A stretch of 64,000 nt of DNA from Vespula vulgaris (Eukaryota; Arthropoda; Insecta; Hymenoptera; Vespidae). Location of the stretch: contig NC_066592.1 of NCBI RefSeq assembly GCF_905475345.1, forward strand, positions 1,590,001-1,654,000. The letters run 5' to 3'. A model generated the notes under the pieces. That model saw only the letters and a list, made by a program, of their open reading frames with translations, had not been told where the DNA came from and did no database searches. Positions 23,301 to 36,600 of this stretch are shown piece after piece (within the stretch, counting starts at the first letter, position 1; the number at the start of each line of letters is the position of its first letter). The translations under genes and the position numbers were made by a program.

Positions 23301-26300
23301 CACTCTTTCTTCAACAGAGTTACGAGTGACAAACCTATAAATCATAACTTTATTGGCTTGACCAATTCTGTGTGCTCTACTGAACGCTTGAATGTCGTTA
23401 TGCGGATTCCAATCGGAATCATAAATGATTACGGTATCTGCTGTTGCCAGATTGATACCTAATCCACCAGCACGCGTCGAAAGTAAAAACACAAATTGTT
23501 GTGCACCAGGAGCATTAAATCTATCGATAGCTTCCTGTCTCTGTGCACCTGTAATGTTACCATCTATTCTCTCGTATTTGTATCCTTCTCCCTCTAAATA
23601 ATCTTCGAGTATATCCAACATCTTAGTCATCTGAGAGAATATAAGAACTCTATGACCATCGTCTCTTAATTTCTTTAACATCTTGCTCAATAAAACTAAT
23701 TTTCCAGCAGCTTTAATTAATGCCGATGTCTCGTAATTTCCGTTAGGTCCAGTAGGTGCTTCTTGCGATGCAGCGGGAAATAAGTAGGGATGATTGCAAC
23801 ACTTCTTAAGATCCATCATTATATTTAATAAAGATACTTGTTGGCCTCCACCCTTAGGATTAAGAGCTTCGAAGTTTCTCGTTAAGATGTATTTGTAATA
23901 TTTCTTTTGCATCGGTGATAATTCAACTCTGACTATGAATTCCGATTTGCTTGGCATATTCTGTTAAAATGATTCATGATGGAATTAAAAAAAAAGAAAA
24001 GAAAAGAAAAGAAAGAAAAAAGAGATAGACGAATAAAAATATGTAAATAAATTAACGAACCTTCAAGACGTCAGCTTTTAATCGTCGCAACATGTGCGGT
24101 CCAAGCATCTCGTGTAATTTTTTTACTTGTTCTTCCTTCGAGATATCAGCGAATTCATTTTGGAATGCTGCTAGGTCGTTGAATTTGTCTCGACATAAGA
24201 AGTTCAATAAGTGGAACAATTCTTCTAAATTATTCTGTAACGGTGTACCGGTTAGCAAAAGTTTATATGCAATATTGTAAGATGCAAGTAATCGGAAAAA
24301 TTTCGACTGATTCGATTTCAATCTATGAGCCTCGTCTACGACAAGTACAGCCCAATCTATCGAACCCAAACAAGCTGAATCTATGGAAATCAATTCGTAA
24401 CTTGTTAATAATACGTTAAACTTTATTTGAGACGATCTAATCTTAGATGCTCGGATGCCACGAACAGCTCCTTCTTCAAAGGACAATTCATTTTCACGGA
24501 TCACCATTCTGCTATCTTTGTCACCTGTATTTCAAACACGATAATAAGATTTTTATTACATGTGATAATTGCACGCGTGATATAAAAGTAGTTACTGATA
24601 AAATTAGCTTGTACTAACCAACATAGGTAACGCAGTAAAAGTCAGGTGCCCAAGTTTCAAATTCACGTTCCCAATTAATAATCGTTGAGAGTGGAACAGA
24701 TACAAGAAAAGGTCCTTTACAGTGGCCTTCTTTATAAAGAGAATATAAAAACGTTATGGTTTGTATAGTTTTGCCTAAACCCATTTCATCCGCTAATATA
24801 GTATCTATGCCTTGTCCCCATGAATACCTCAACCAATTTAAGCCCTACGCACAAAACAATATCATGAATTATTTTCAATTATTAATCATTGTTAAATATC
24901 ATATAATAGAGGAACAATTACCTCTAATTGATAAGGATGTAACTGCATTCCTGTTTGATCCAAATACTCCGGTTGACGTTCGTACTTTTTCTTAAGATCG
25001 GTAGTTGGTTTATCTGGCGGTGGTGTGTAACGTTTCGGTGTTCTCTCTTCGTCATCAATGAGTTCGCGTGTTTTAGACTTCTTACCCTTACCTAATATAG
25101 TATTATTGTATTATTTAAAAAAGAACAAACAAATAAAAAAGAAGAAAGATCGCAATAATATTTTTGATACTCATAGATACAAAAATTCTTACCTTTCTTA
25201 CCCTTACGAGACGAACTACCATCGCAACAATTTGCTGCCCTTAAGTCTAAGTAATATTCTATAGCTTGTTTCAATCCTGGTATATCTTCGTGTTCATCTT
25301 CCCAAGTAGCTTGATCGTAGCCTAGTTCTCTCCATTTAACAAGATATATCGCTCGACCGTCTCGTTGAAGTCTGTGGTTAATGACTCGATGAACAACGAG
25401 CCATTCAGGACGTACACCATAGCGATAAAATCGTTCTTCTAAATTATATTCATCTCTATTAGTAGCACCATCTTGTTCTTTCAATCTCTTTACACGAGAG
25501 TCACTTTCATCCAATGGTTCTTCTAATTTCGGCGGTTCATCCATATCGTATTTACGCGAGTAATTTCTGAAAATAGAATCTAATGAAGTAACTATTCCTT
25601 TTTCTTTTTTTCAAATCATCTTATTCTTTCTATAATTCAAGCAACTAAATGAATATCCATCGTCTATTAATTACCTGAACATAAGTGGATGGAAAACATC
25701 CAATTGTAATTCTGTGACCCAATCACAATGCCAATAAGACATATCGGCCCACTTTACGAAAAACTCGCGTATTTTACGTTGCTTTGGTGTTGCTTTGCTT
25801 GTTGAAGGTTCTTCTGATGGCGTTTCCGGGCATTCTTTCCACCTCCACGTTAATATTTTTGCAACTAAAGTAATTTATAGTAATATCAAAAAATGGTGAT
25901 AATTAATATTGTTTAATAATCGTTTAATAAGTTTACAAAAATAAGGACAGTTTACCTTTGCCACGCAATGGCGGACAAGAACACCTAGGACATTTCCAGT
26001 CACCATCTGGAATTTCTGACAGGGGAGGATTTAAACAATGTGTGTGATAAGCACTTGTGCAACTATCACAACACAACAATTCACCACCATCTTTACACAC
26101 TCTACAAAACTCCATATGTTCATCGTCATCTTCTGCTGCACCTAATGAAGATAATAAACAATTTGTAATATAAATTTGACAGTATACTTGAACAAATGTG
26201 ATGGGTAGGAAAAAGGGATCGGGAGTCCAAGGAAGGTACCTGCAATACCTTCTCCTTCGCAATGAGGACAACTCCATTTTCCTTCTGGTGTTTCTTCTAA

Positions 26301-29121
26301 TTCAGGTTCTAAACACACCAAATGATATGCTCTTGGGCAGGTATCACATAATATGATTTCTCCACCTTGTTGACACACCTCGCAGTAATCTTGATGATCA
26401 GTCTGAGTATAGAGAAAGAGAAAATTTATTCTTTATACCGCCGAATAAAAATAAATATATTTTGTTTCGTCGCAAATATAAATTTATAAGCTAAACTACC
26501 TGAAGACCTTCTTCTCCATCTGGAAATTTAGATGTAGTTTTTGTCTTCTTTTTCTTCTTAGTTTTGTTGCCGATCTTAGTCTTTGCCTTTCTGCGAACAG
26601 GAGGTTCTGCCGGTGGTTCCACTTCACCCTCTTCTGCGCCTGCCTTCATGTTTCCATCCCCACCAGATCCTTTTTCTGCATTGGCCAGCATTTGTTCGAA
26701 CTCCATGTCGGAATCGCGATCAGACCCTGCCCCGCTTCCCTCCGCCTCTTCATCCTAATTAAGGGAAATACACCAATTACACAAGCAACACATAACTCGA
26801 ATTAATTGCACAACGTCACGGAATTGTTGCAATCAATTAAAAATCACATACTGAACTTCCCCTTTTACGTTTTCCAAGTTTTATTTTAAGCGTTGGTACT
26901 TTAGATGCTTTTTTGCCTTTTTTAGCCCTAGTTCCTCTAGACTTCCTTTTTCGATCACTATCCTCGTCGTCGTCCTCTTCATCCTCGGCCTCTTGCACCG
27001 GTCCACTGCGATTTGTTCTTACATTTCTGCTATCGTCATCCACGTTTGTAGACGACGCATCTGCATCCGGTTGGGTGTGTGGATTCAGCTCGGAGAAGTC
27101 TCGCCACTTAGCTGCTACCAGCATCATCAGTTTGGACATGGGAACCTGTGCATAATGCATTCAGAAATAAATTGTAGAACATTGAGAATAAAAAAAAAAA
27201 AAGGGAAGAAAAAAGAAACAAAAAGAAAAAAGAAAAAAGGAAGAAAGAAAAGAAAAAAAAGTAAGACATTATTTTTCTTTCTCTAAATAATAAAATCACT
27301 TACTTTAGGATTTTCTTTTGCTAAAAGTGGTCTAACATGTTGTTGAAACAGTTTGTATGTCGTTAAATTTTGAAAATCTGCATCAGAGTATTCTATTTGT
27401 ACATCAGTTAAACCAAAGGTGTTGCACACTTCTTCTATTGTTGGCATTCCAGTTGTGGGTTCCTGCCCTTGTGTAGCTGACTCATTATGACTCGATGATT
27501 TCCTCGACGAAGACTTTCTGCTCTTCCTATTGCCTGCATAGTCGCTGTCATCACCTGCTGCATCGCCAACATCTCCACCACCGAAATCACTTTCCTAATA
27601 TTTTCCAAATAACACTTATTGCGAGAAAAAACAGATATACATATAAAAAGTACTTGTATAATATATACAATAATATTTACATCTCCAGAATCAGACTTTT
27701 TCTTTTTCTTCTTTTTCTTGCCTTTTTTATCCTCACTGCGTGCTTTCCGTTTTTTACCCTTCTTCTTTTTTCTTTCCTCAGGTTCATAATCATCATCTTC
27801 TTCCTACAAATAGGTACATTTAATGTTTATATATGGAATTGTATAAGTTCATTTAAAATTAGAAGAAAAAAGAAATATATATACATATAAGAAAACCACT
27901 TACTAATATTGGAGATTTCTCTGCATCAGATGAGCCATCTACTTGTTGACTAATATTAGAAACCTGACCTCCAGTTTCATCCAGATCATCTTCTCCTAAA
28001 CATTTCATATTAATAACATTTCAATAAAACATAACCAAAAGATCAAGATAAAATAAATTTAAATATACATAAATCCAGAGAAATCAATTGAATTTAAATA
28101 TAAAAAATGAAATAAAAGCAATTGATTTTTTAAAAGAACTAATGCTTTATTCTACAGGTTATTATTATCCATGCATATATATATATATATACATTTATAT
28201 TATATATATATATTATATATATATATATTGTTCCTATATGTATTAAGCAGACAAAATCAATATGTGAATGGTGATTATAAGTTGGGTTTGGCAAAAATGA
28301 AAACCACACTTGAACTCTGACAAAATCAATAAAATGTAACAGTATAAGAAATATTACAACAATAATCTATTAAAATATGAAGTATTATGAAACTAAAATA
28401 ATGATTAAAATAGAAATATAATATTCGAAAAAATTTCAACAAATTAAAACATCTCAAAATGTCACAATAACAAATCACACAACAGAAATGAAAGTTTCCC
28501 TCCAAAATAGAAATATTACTATTTATGACAGAAATATATGCGTTAGATCGGCGTTTACTAACCATCCATATTCTAATACCTGAAAGGAACGATTGACGGT
28601 TATTAAACCAAATTTAAAACTTATATAAAAGCTATTTTTCACTATCTTTATAAACTATTACGATGACTACTTGTCGATGATAAGAAACACGAGAAAAATC
28701 GGTTTACGAATATAACGAATGCATGGTATTATGCACAAGTAAGTTTAACAAAAATGTACAAATTATTACAGACTAATCCGCGTTCGGCGAATGCTTTGTG
28801 CGAGTGTGCGTCCGCCATTTTCTTTCAAAGGGCATAACGCATACGAAGTATTTATTCATAATCTTATCGTACTCTCGATCGATCCCGTAAGCCTTCCGAA
28901 ATAATTTCGAAACAAATCTATAGAAAAAAATGATAGCTCGTATATTGAAAAGAGGTTAATTATAAGATTCTGAATATTTTATAATCGCGTACACGAACCG
29001 GCTATTATAACAACCCTATAAGTGTGTCAGTCACGAAGTACACACAGCTGCACTAGATACTTCAAAAACCGAAGCGAGCGTCACGGAGTTACTACCTAGA
29101 AAAATAATGATGATGATAATG

Positions 29122-29167
<46 letters not shown>

Positions 29168-29991
29168 CGACAAATATCACCAACTAACGAGTACTCGTTG
29201 CGACATATTTTAAATAATTTCACATTCGCTACTGTATAAAATATAGTACAAGTAATAATAGTAATTGCAGAACAATAATATAGTAATAATGTATACGTCG
29301 GAAGATGGGGAAGAGGGACATTAAAAGTAATAACAACGGTAGTAAACTGATAACAACACTAGATTGAATAAAACAAAACAGATATGTTCGATTAAAAATT
29401 CTCATTTTTTCGTGACAGTCGAATAAAAGTACCAACGATTATAATTGAAAATTTGTTTATTGACGTATATTTATTAATAGTTGCGTCAAAACTTATGTCT
29501 CGATTTGAACGGTGATCGCAAAAAAGTCATTTATTTTTATATTGAAAATATAAATGTGTGGGATTGGAAATGTAAACAAAGCTGAGACAGTAAAAAATGA
29601 AATAAAAAAAATATATATAAAATAAAATAAAATAAAATAAACTAAGTAATATAAAAGATATTATAAAGTTGCTAAAGGACAAGATATCCATGTGGTTTTT
29701 CAAGGAAGTTTTCCGGCACGCGGTCAGCGGTCAAACGCCGATCGCTTTCCGAACGTTGAATCATATTCCATGACACTCGATCGTCGGATCGATCAATCTT
29801 GGACAAGGCGCGAAATGTTAACGTAGTAACACCATTTGACAATCGTAAATGTTATTGAACTTTTTAGAAAGCATTAAAACAATGTCCGAAGAAATAGATT
29901 CTCGCGCCTCTGAATCGAACAGCGATCGGCATTCGAGCAAGAAAGATGAGATAAAAAGAGAAAGAGAGACAGGGTAGGTAGGTAGAGAGGA

Positions 29992-30023
<32 letters not shown>

Positions 30024-30444
30024 GAGAGGAAAGGAGAGAGAGAAGAGAAAAAATGAGCGAGACAGAGGAGGAGAGGGGAGGGGAGGGGAGACGAGGAGAA
30101 AAGAATACTTCGAAATATAAGATCGTATTCGGACGAAGGACAAAAATCTTCTTTCGATGCTTTTGGTATTGTCGATTTGGTGCGGAACAGGAGCAAGAAA
30201 AAATATGTTTAAAAAAAAAAAAAAAAAAAAAGCGAAAAAAAAAAAAAAAAAGGAAAAGAAAAGGAAAAAGAAAAAAAAACAAAAAAAAAACAACAAGAAG
30301 CGATTGACATGGCAGCCATCATACGAAAAGCGCGCGTCCTGCCTAGCCGACGAGGACACGCAACTTTCCGGCGGTTTCGGCGACAGTGTTCCCTTCCGAT
30401 CACTCACCCGCGTAGCTTTCTTCCACCTCTTCGTCCGATGCCAT
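20337..30444 (-). CDS. Mi-2: Chromatin remodelling ATPase Mi-2 (CHD3/4/5 class)
   Basis: The motor of the NuRD-type nucleosome-remodelling complex, acting in the nucleus. Nineteen coding exons: 30408-30444, 27904-27995, 27681-27803, 27304-27594, 26852-27145, 26500-26754, 26240-26402, 25956-26141, 25675-25864, 25193-25566, 24922-25091, 24619-24844, 24061-24524, 23189-23960, 21963-23092, 21526-21825, 21186-21433, 20809-21094, 20337-20654. They total 5919 nt, 1972 aa, close to the fly protein. Order: acidic/basic N-terminus (MASDEEVEESYA), CHDNT domain (about 130-205), two PHD fingers (about 367-415, 427-475), two chromodomains (about 485-545, 590-650), Snf2 ATPase with DEMGLGKT (about 744) and DEAH (about 864), helicase C with STRAGGLGINL and HRIGQ, DUF1087, DUF1086, a charged linker, CHDCT2 and a Gly/Gln/Pro-rich tail. 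All catalytic motifs are intact and every junction keeps frame. Confidence 0.97.
29121..29166. repeat. (ATA)n trinucleotide tract
   Basis: A pure AAT-type run inside the Mi-2 first intron. Confidence 0.93.
30208..30296. repeat. Poly-A / A-rich low-complexity tract
   Basis: Nearly 90 bp of A runs with G or C interruptions, about 110 bp inside the intron from the Mi-2 first coding exon. On the transcribed strand it is a poly-T tract. Confidence 0.9.
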
Positions 30445-31200
30445 TGTTTGAATTTACGATTGAATTAAAATAGACAACACTGAGAACAGGACTCTCTTCT
30501 AACTGGTTTAATATCAGCGTGTAGAAAAACAGCACGGAAATGCGACATCAACGTTCGCTCGACGCTCGCTCGACGCTCGCTCCGCGTTCCGACTCGGCGT
30601 GCAGTCACTACGCCTTGTACGTGTGCACCCACTGCCCGTGGCTTCTCCCCTCTCGCTCGCGATTCGTCGGTTCCTCTCGGTCTCCCCACCACTGCCGATC
30701 TTCTATCCTATCCCCCCCACCACTCCTTTCTCGCGCTTCTCCCTCTCTTCCTCTTACTCAGTCTATCTCTCTCACTCTTCTATTTCGCCTTGAGAGAGCA
30801 CGTTCCTTCCTTTCCCCTTCCCTTTCTACACCCCTCACGTTCGCACTCGTGCCACACAGAACAGTCAGCAGACGCGCGAATACTACGGTCTTTGCTCGCT
30901 CTTGCACTTCCCGTTGTTCTTGAAACCCCTCTTCTTCTACTCTTTGCGACCGCCTCAAAAAACCTTTCTCCTCTCTCCTCTCCGCCATCATTCCTCCCCC
31001 TCACCCCCTCTATTCTATTCTCTTATCCCTCTCCGATGCTTTTGTCCACTATCTTATTACCATTTTTCGCTTTTCGGACAGCTAAACTCATTTTTCTTTC
31101 CTTTTCTTTTATCTTTTCTTTTCTTTTCTTTTCTTTTTTCTTTTGTACATATATATTAATTCATGAAGAATATGACTCCATCGGTTCTTTCTCATAATTC
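30445..31200 (-). promoter_or_regulatory. Mi-2: Mi-2 upstream region, CT-rich and comparatively GC-rich
   Basis: Immediately upstream of the Mi-2 ATG the DNA becomes GC-rich and pyrimidine-rich on the plus strand, unlike most of the window. It includes three tandem copies of an 11-bp CTCGCTCGACG-type unit at 30554-30586. No coding exon is convincing; the frames here are Ser/Pro/Leu or Arg/Glu-rich shadows. It most likely carries the Mi-2 promoter and 5' UTR. Confidence 0.5.
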
Positions 31201-31538
31201 TCTCGGAATTGCAGAATTTTTTCAATCTTTTTCTTCATACATTTAGCTTTTTTTTTTTACGTTTTTGACATCATTTCTAAGTATTTTGTTCGGAAAATTC
31301 TGCTTTTTAAACTACAACGTAATCGTAATTTTTATTTTATATTTACTTATACGTAAAGAGGAGGCACGTTTGAAAAAACATATATACGATATAGAGTAAG
31401 GATATAATTCAGTTTTCTTATTAATTTCAATGTTATGACATCTTCTGAATAAAGGATATAAGTTAAAATTAAACAGATGTACAATTTAATAAAAAATAAA
31501 ACATGTCTGGTACTACAGTCTTAACGTGCCTATATATA

Positions 31539-31584
<46 letters not shown>

Positions 31585-32030
31585 TATTTATATATATTTA
31601 TATTTTCATTCTTTATGTAAACAATTTCGTCTATAATAAATTTCATATTAACATAAATAAATGAGCAAATAATGATTAGTTATCAAACGAATTTATAGTT
31701 AAAAGAGAAATTTTCAATATTCACTCCATTCATTAATAATCAATTGCAAAAAAAGCTTTGATCGTAATGCAAGCATATTTTGATGTTAAAATACACCAGC
31801 AAGTATTAGTTTCTGAGAACACGGGTGGTTGATATATATATATATATAAAGTCTTTTTAATATTGACATATACTATAGATAAAATTAACCGTGTTGTACG
31901 AATAAAGTTTCTAAAGAATAAGAACAAAGTTATTACTATTATATACCATGCGTGTATATAATAGTCTTATATATAATAATACCATGTTTGTATCAATACA
32001 TTTGTATGGCAATTAATGGAAAGAAACACT
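31201..32030. other. AT-rich intergenic spacer
   Basis: No coding exon was seen. It contains a (TA)n tract at about 31542-31577 and a shorter one near 31830-31849. The right end is probably 3' UTR of the unknown minus-strand gene that follows. Confidence 0.55.
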
Positions 32031-32940
32031 TCATCCGTAATCTACACTCAGAGCACTTAAGCCCTTTTTCTTGATAGCTTCTGCTACAGCTCTCTCTAAG
32101 AAATCTTCTTGTTGATCACTATCCGCTATTTTACCAACGTCCCAAGTTGATCCATTATAACGTGGAATCTCTAAAGAATCGTGTAATTTCAAAGAATTTG
32201 CTGATGATGCAGCTATGGAATTAGAAAAATCTCCTGCATCTTGCATATGACTGGATGGACAACACGATACATTTGTATAATCATTATTAGTCCAATAGCC
32301 AGGTATCCCATTACTATAGAAGGTATCAGATTGAGAAACTAGTTCTGTTGATTGAACCAAACCATGATTACGAATTGCCATCATTACAGCTGTATTTTCC
32401 ATATCATTTCCCCTAAATACACGAAATTCTGGATCTCCCAGAGAATAGGATTCCGATGGCACGATGAAATTTTCCAGCATTTTATTAATAGTATTGTCTA
32501 CAAATCCTTTTGCCACTTGGCAAGCTTGCCATCGCCTTAATTTTTCTCGTCTTTCCACATCTTCGTGTTCCACATTTTCTGCTTCTTGTATCGTATGTTT
32601 GCTGTTGCATGATGTTTTATCCTGACAATAACATCAATTCGAAAGTTTGAATAACAAAATCATGTTATTTATTTCATGGTTATACAACAAGCTGTTCTGT
32701 ATGAATGAAATTATATTTTAAGATATACCAATATATATATATATATATATGTGTGTATGTATGTATGTACGTATGTGTGTATATGTAACAATGTTGTATA
32801 AAAGTCTCTTTAAAGTTTTAATAAATAATTACCGTTTCCCAATAATTTTCATCGACCTTAATGCATCGTGTACGTTGTCGTTTTGGAGGAACTGGTCTTT
32901 CGTGATCGTCGGTATCTGATTCCTCGACATCTGTCGCCAT
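32031..32940 (-). CDS. Protein of unknown function, 232 aa
   Basis: Two coding exons, 32833-32940 (36 codons) and 32031-32621 (197 codons with stop), joined in phase 0. I do not recognise the family. The start MATDVEESDTDD is acidic, followed by a basic run PPKRQRTR that could be a nuclear signal. A probable helical segment (ERREKLRRWQACQVAKGFVD) follows, then NTAVMMAIRNHGLV, a Ser/Asn-rich middle, and a distinct amphipathic C-terminus (EDFLERAVAEAIKKKGLSAL). There is no signal peptide or membrane segment. Clean splice sites, the Kozak-like ATGGCGACAG start and intact frame support a real gene. It is head to head with ABCF3, 680 bp apart. A nuclear regulatory protein is a guess only. Confidence 0.8.
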
Positions 32941-33621
32941 TTTCTTGATATTTTATGCAACTATATAATTGTTTATTCGAGCGTTCACTTTACAGTTATA
33001 AATAAGTAAAATATTTTCAATAAAGAAAGAGATCGGTGACTTTGTATTAACTTAATCCCTAATAATTCGATCCACCACAGTTCTCATACCATTGCTCGCA
33101 TCGTAAATTTCACTTCCAATCTGTTGTTCTTTTATACACATTTTATCAAGGATATTTTAACTATCTCCAACAATTCAATTGAGTTTATCTTGAATACGAT
33201 CCTCCTAATACGGAAGTTTAATTATTGATAATGTCAACACATAAGAGGATATGCAATACGAGCAAGGAGGAATGACTTCTGATAGTTTTAAGATGGCGAC
33301 TGTCGTGTAATATATATAGGATTTTCAATAAAAGGATAATTAAGAAAAGGAATTTGTCATTAATATACATTTAATATTCAAAATCAATTACTTCAAATAA
33401 TAATTTAATTAAACTTACGTGATAAAATAATACTTTACTTAAAAGAGTGAACTGTGATCGGATCGATCTCTCGACGACGACGAAATCGTATTTCAAAATG
33501 GCGTAAACATGTGTTCATGAAGATCAAAGGACGTTTGACGTTTGGTCCGTCAAGCAAGACGTTTTTCTAATTTATTATTAGGAAATTTATATTGAAACTT
33601 CTTCAAAATATTCCGGGTAAT
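32941..33621. promoter_or_regulatory. Bidirectional promoter region, unknown protein (-) / ABCF3 (+)
   Basis: A 681-bp spacer between two divergent start codons. AAGATGGCGAC occurs at 33290-33300 and AAAATGGCG at 33496-33503, both on the plus strand. Each ATG opens a minute ORF (five codons and two codons before a stop), so they are either very short upstream ORFs of ABCF3 or YY1/Pho-like core promoter sites. The minus-strand gene begins with the same ATGGCGAC string. Confidence 0.55.
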
Positions 33622-36600
33622 ATGGCAACGTGTGGTGAATATATTCGTAGTCAATTTCCAACGATAGACGATGATTTATATCAATATGTAGAAGGTACAT
33701 TTTTACTGATTAACCTAAGAAAAAAATGTGTCTTCAAAAGTTCACAATAATATAATTCAAACAATGCGATTAATTTTGTTCGTATAGGTATTTTAGATAG
33801 TTCCAAAGATGATTTTGAAGACGGCGATGAAATTTATGAGGCTATCGGGGAAGTTTTACATGAAGTAGCTGATAAATCAGAAAACGAGGTTAGGTCTGTA
33901 AAACTCGTATTTACACTCACATATAATCATCTTTAATAAGCTTAGATTTATAAATTTGTGTTTACAAACATACTTTATAGGTTACTTGTCTCTTATTTTC
34001 TTATTTTTTCTGATTGTCATATTATTATTATTATTATTTTTTGTTACGAATTGCAATTGTAATCTTAATGAACTTAAGATTTTAATCATAGATGCCCAAC
34101 AATTCGTTTCTAATATGATTCTTGGAAATATAATAATTTATGATGTGATAGAAGCAAACTATGTGGTATGCATTATATATAAGTGGTATGGAATGATTAA
34201 TAGTAATAAAATTAAATTTAATATATACATATATTTTTGATATATTATGAATAAATTTGTATTATGAAATATGTTTATTTTAGAAATATTAAGTATTATT
34301 ATTATTATTTTTTTTTTTTTTTTTTTTTTTTTAATACAGAGAAATATGTGTGAAATTACTAGAAATGTTAAAAGGTAGTACCGAAGAAGGACAAGTTGAA
34401 AGGAGAAAAAATGGTGTAAATAAAGTATTAAATGCTCCTGTTCATCTAGGAGCAATGGCTGCTACTTTGGAAGCACAAGTAGAGCAAATTAAAAGTATAT
34501 GGGTGACAACAAGAGATGATGCCATGGTAATTAATTATTTAATAACGTTTATTATAGTAATTATAATTGCAATATCAATGAAATGATTTTTATGATAGAA
34601 AGTGGATGCTAAAAAATTAGAAAAAGCAGAGGCTAAGTTGCAACAAAAACAAGAGAAAAGAGTTATAAATGAATTGGGTATAGCAGGCCGTACAAACAAC
34701 ATAAGTCAAGCTACAGAATCTGCAAGTGCCAGTCAAATGACAAGTAAAAAAGATAGTAGAATGGAAACCAAAGGTGGAGTAAATAAGACACAAGATATCA
34801 GAATAGAAAACTTTGATGTTGCATATGGAGATAGAGTATTATTACAAGGTGCTGATTTAACTCTTGCATTTGGTAGACGCTATGGCTTAATTGGTAGAAA
34901 TGGTCTGGGTAAGACTACTTTGCTTAGAATGATATCCAGGTAATGATAAATAAATTTGTTATTAATGTATTAATAATAAATGATTATTAATTTTTCATTA
35001 CTATTAATTTAGTAAACAGCTTAGAATACCATCTCACGTACGAGTTCTGCACGTAGAGCAAGAAGTAGCCGGCGATGATACATCGGCTCTCGAGTCGGTG
35101 TTAGGATGTGATCAAGAAAGAAGTGCTCTGTTAAGTCGAGAAGCGGAATTACAAGCTGCAATAGAAAAAGATGGGGGTAAAGCAAGTGATGCATTAGGAG
35201 AAGAATTAGCTCGAATATACGAAGCTATGCAATTGGCCGAAGTTGATAAAGCGCCAGCTAAAGCAAGTGCAATATTATCTGGACTCGGATTTTCCGTTGA
35301 AAGGCAATCTTGGCCTACCAAAGCTTTTTCTGGTGGTTGGAGAATGAGACTTGCTCTTGCAAGAGCACTCTTTTCTAGACCAGATCTTTTGTTACTTGAT
35401 GAACCGACGAACATGCTTGATATCAAGGCTATACTTTGGCTAGAGAAATATTTACAATCCTGGCCAACAACTTTACTCGTTGTTTCTCACGACAGAAACT
35501 TTTTGGATACTGTATGCATTTTTACAATGTATTTTTTTCGACCATTTTTCTTTTTTACTTATCGTATTCGTGTATAATAGGTACCTACGGATATCTTATA
35601 TTTACGTGGTCAAAAGATAGAGGCATATCGTGGTAATTATGAACAATTTTCCAAAACTAAAGGCGAACGTGAACGAAATCAACAGAGAGAGTATGAAGCT
35701 CAACAAGCTAAAAGAGCCCACGTGCAAGAGTTCATTGACCGCTTCCGTTATAATGCCAATCGTGCCTCTAGTGTACAAAGTAAAATAAAAATGTTGGAGA
35801 AATTGTAAGTCCTTTGAAACATAATCAACGACATAGTTTATGATCTACGTCTGTTTCACAAACATTTTCTTTTTTTTTTTCCTTTTCTTTACAGACCAGA
35901 ATTAAAACCTATGGAAAAGGAAGGAGAAGTAACATTACGATTTCCTGATGTCGAACCATTAAGTCCTCCAATACTTCAATTAAATGAAGTTTCATTTCGT
36001 TATGAGACTGGAAACGATAATTCATACGTTTTCACTGGTGTAAATCTTACGGCAAGCTTACAATCTCGTATTTGTATCGTGGGTGAAAATGGTGCGGGTA
36101 AAACAACGTTATTAAAAATAATAACAAGTGCTTTAAGTCCAACCCGAGGCACTGTTCACGTACATCGTAACTTGAAATTTGGATATTTTAGTCAACATCA
36201 CGTTGACCAATTAGATATGCGCGTATGTCCTGTCGAATTATTACAAAATCATTTTCCAGGTATGTGATGACATGGGAATTTCTTTATCTCGCAATAAATA
36301 ATAATTCATTTCGTTTTTCTCTTTTTTAGGTAAACCAATCGAAGAGTATAGACGAATGCTTGGTAGTTTTGGCATAAGTGGTGATTTAGCACTGCAAACG
36401 ATCAATTCGTTATCAGGAGGTCAAAAATCAAGGGTAGCTTTTGCTTTAATGTGTGCAGCAATGCCAAACTTTTTAGTACTTGACGAACCTACGAATCATT
36501 TGGACATAGAATCAATCGAGGCGTTAGGAAAAGCGCTTAATAGTTGTCAAGTAAGATTTCTACGAGTTATTCCATTAAGATTATTAATGATTTATTATTG

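Larger units (their letters stand above)
27996..30407 (-). other. Mi-2: Mi-2 first intron
   Basis: A 2.4 kb intron separating the 12-codon first coding exon from the rest. It holds (TA)n blocks near 28180-28228, an (ATA)n tract at 29121-29166, a GA tract near 29992-30014 and a long poly-A with AG interruptions at about 30211-30295. A minus-strand AAAATGGCGG motif with a short open frame lies at 28818 and may mark an internal promoter. Confidence 0.75.

Noticed and set aside
29818..30407. Phe/Leu/Ser-rich and Lys-rich frames of 100-177 aa upstream of Mi-2 exon 2
   Set aside because: Low-complexity translation of poly-A/T and GA tracts inside the Mi-2 first intron.
30540..31197. Plus-strand frames of 127 and 135 aa upstream of Mi-2
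   Set aside because: Ser/Pro/Leu-rich products of the pyrimidine-rich promoter region; no splice or family support.
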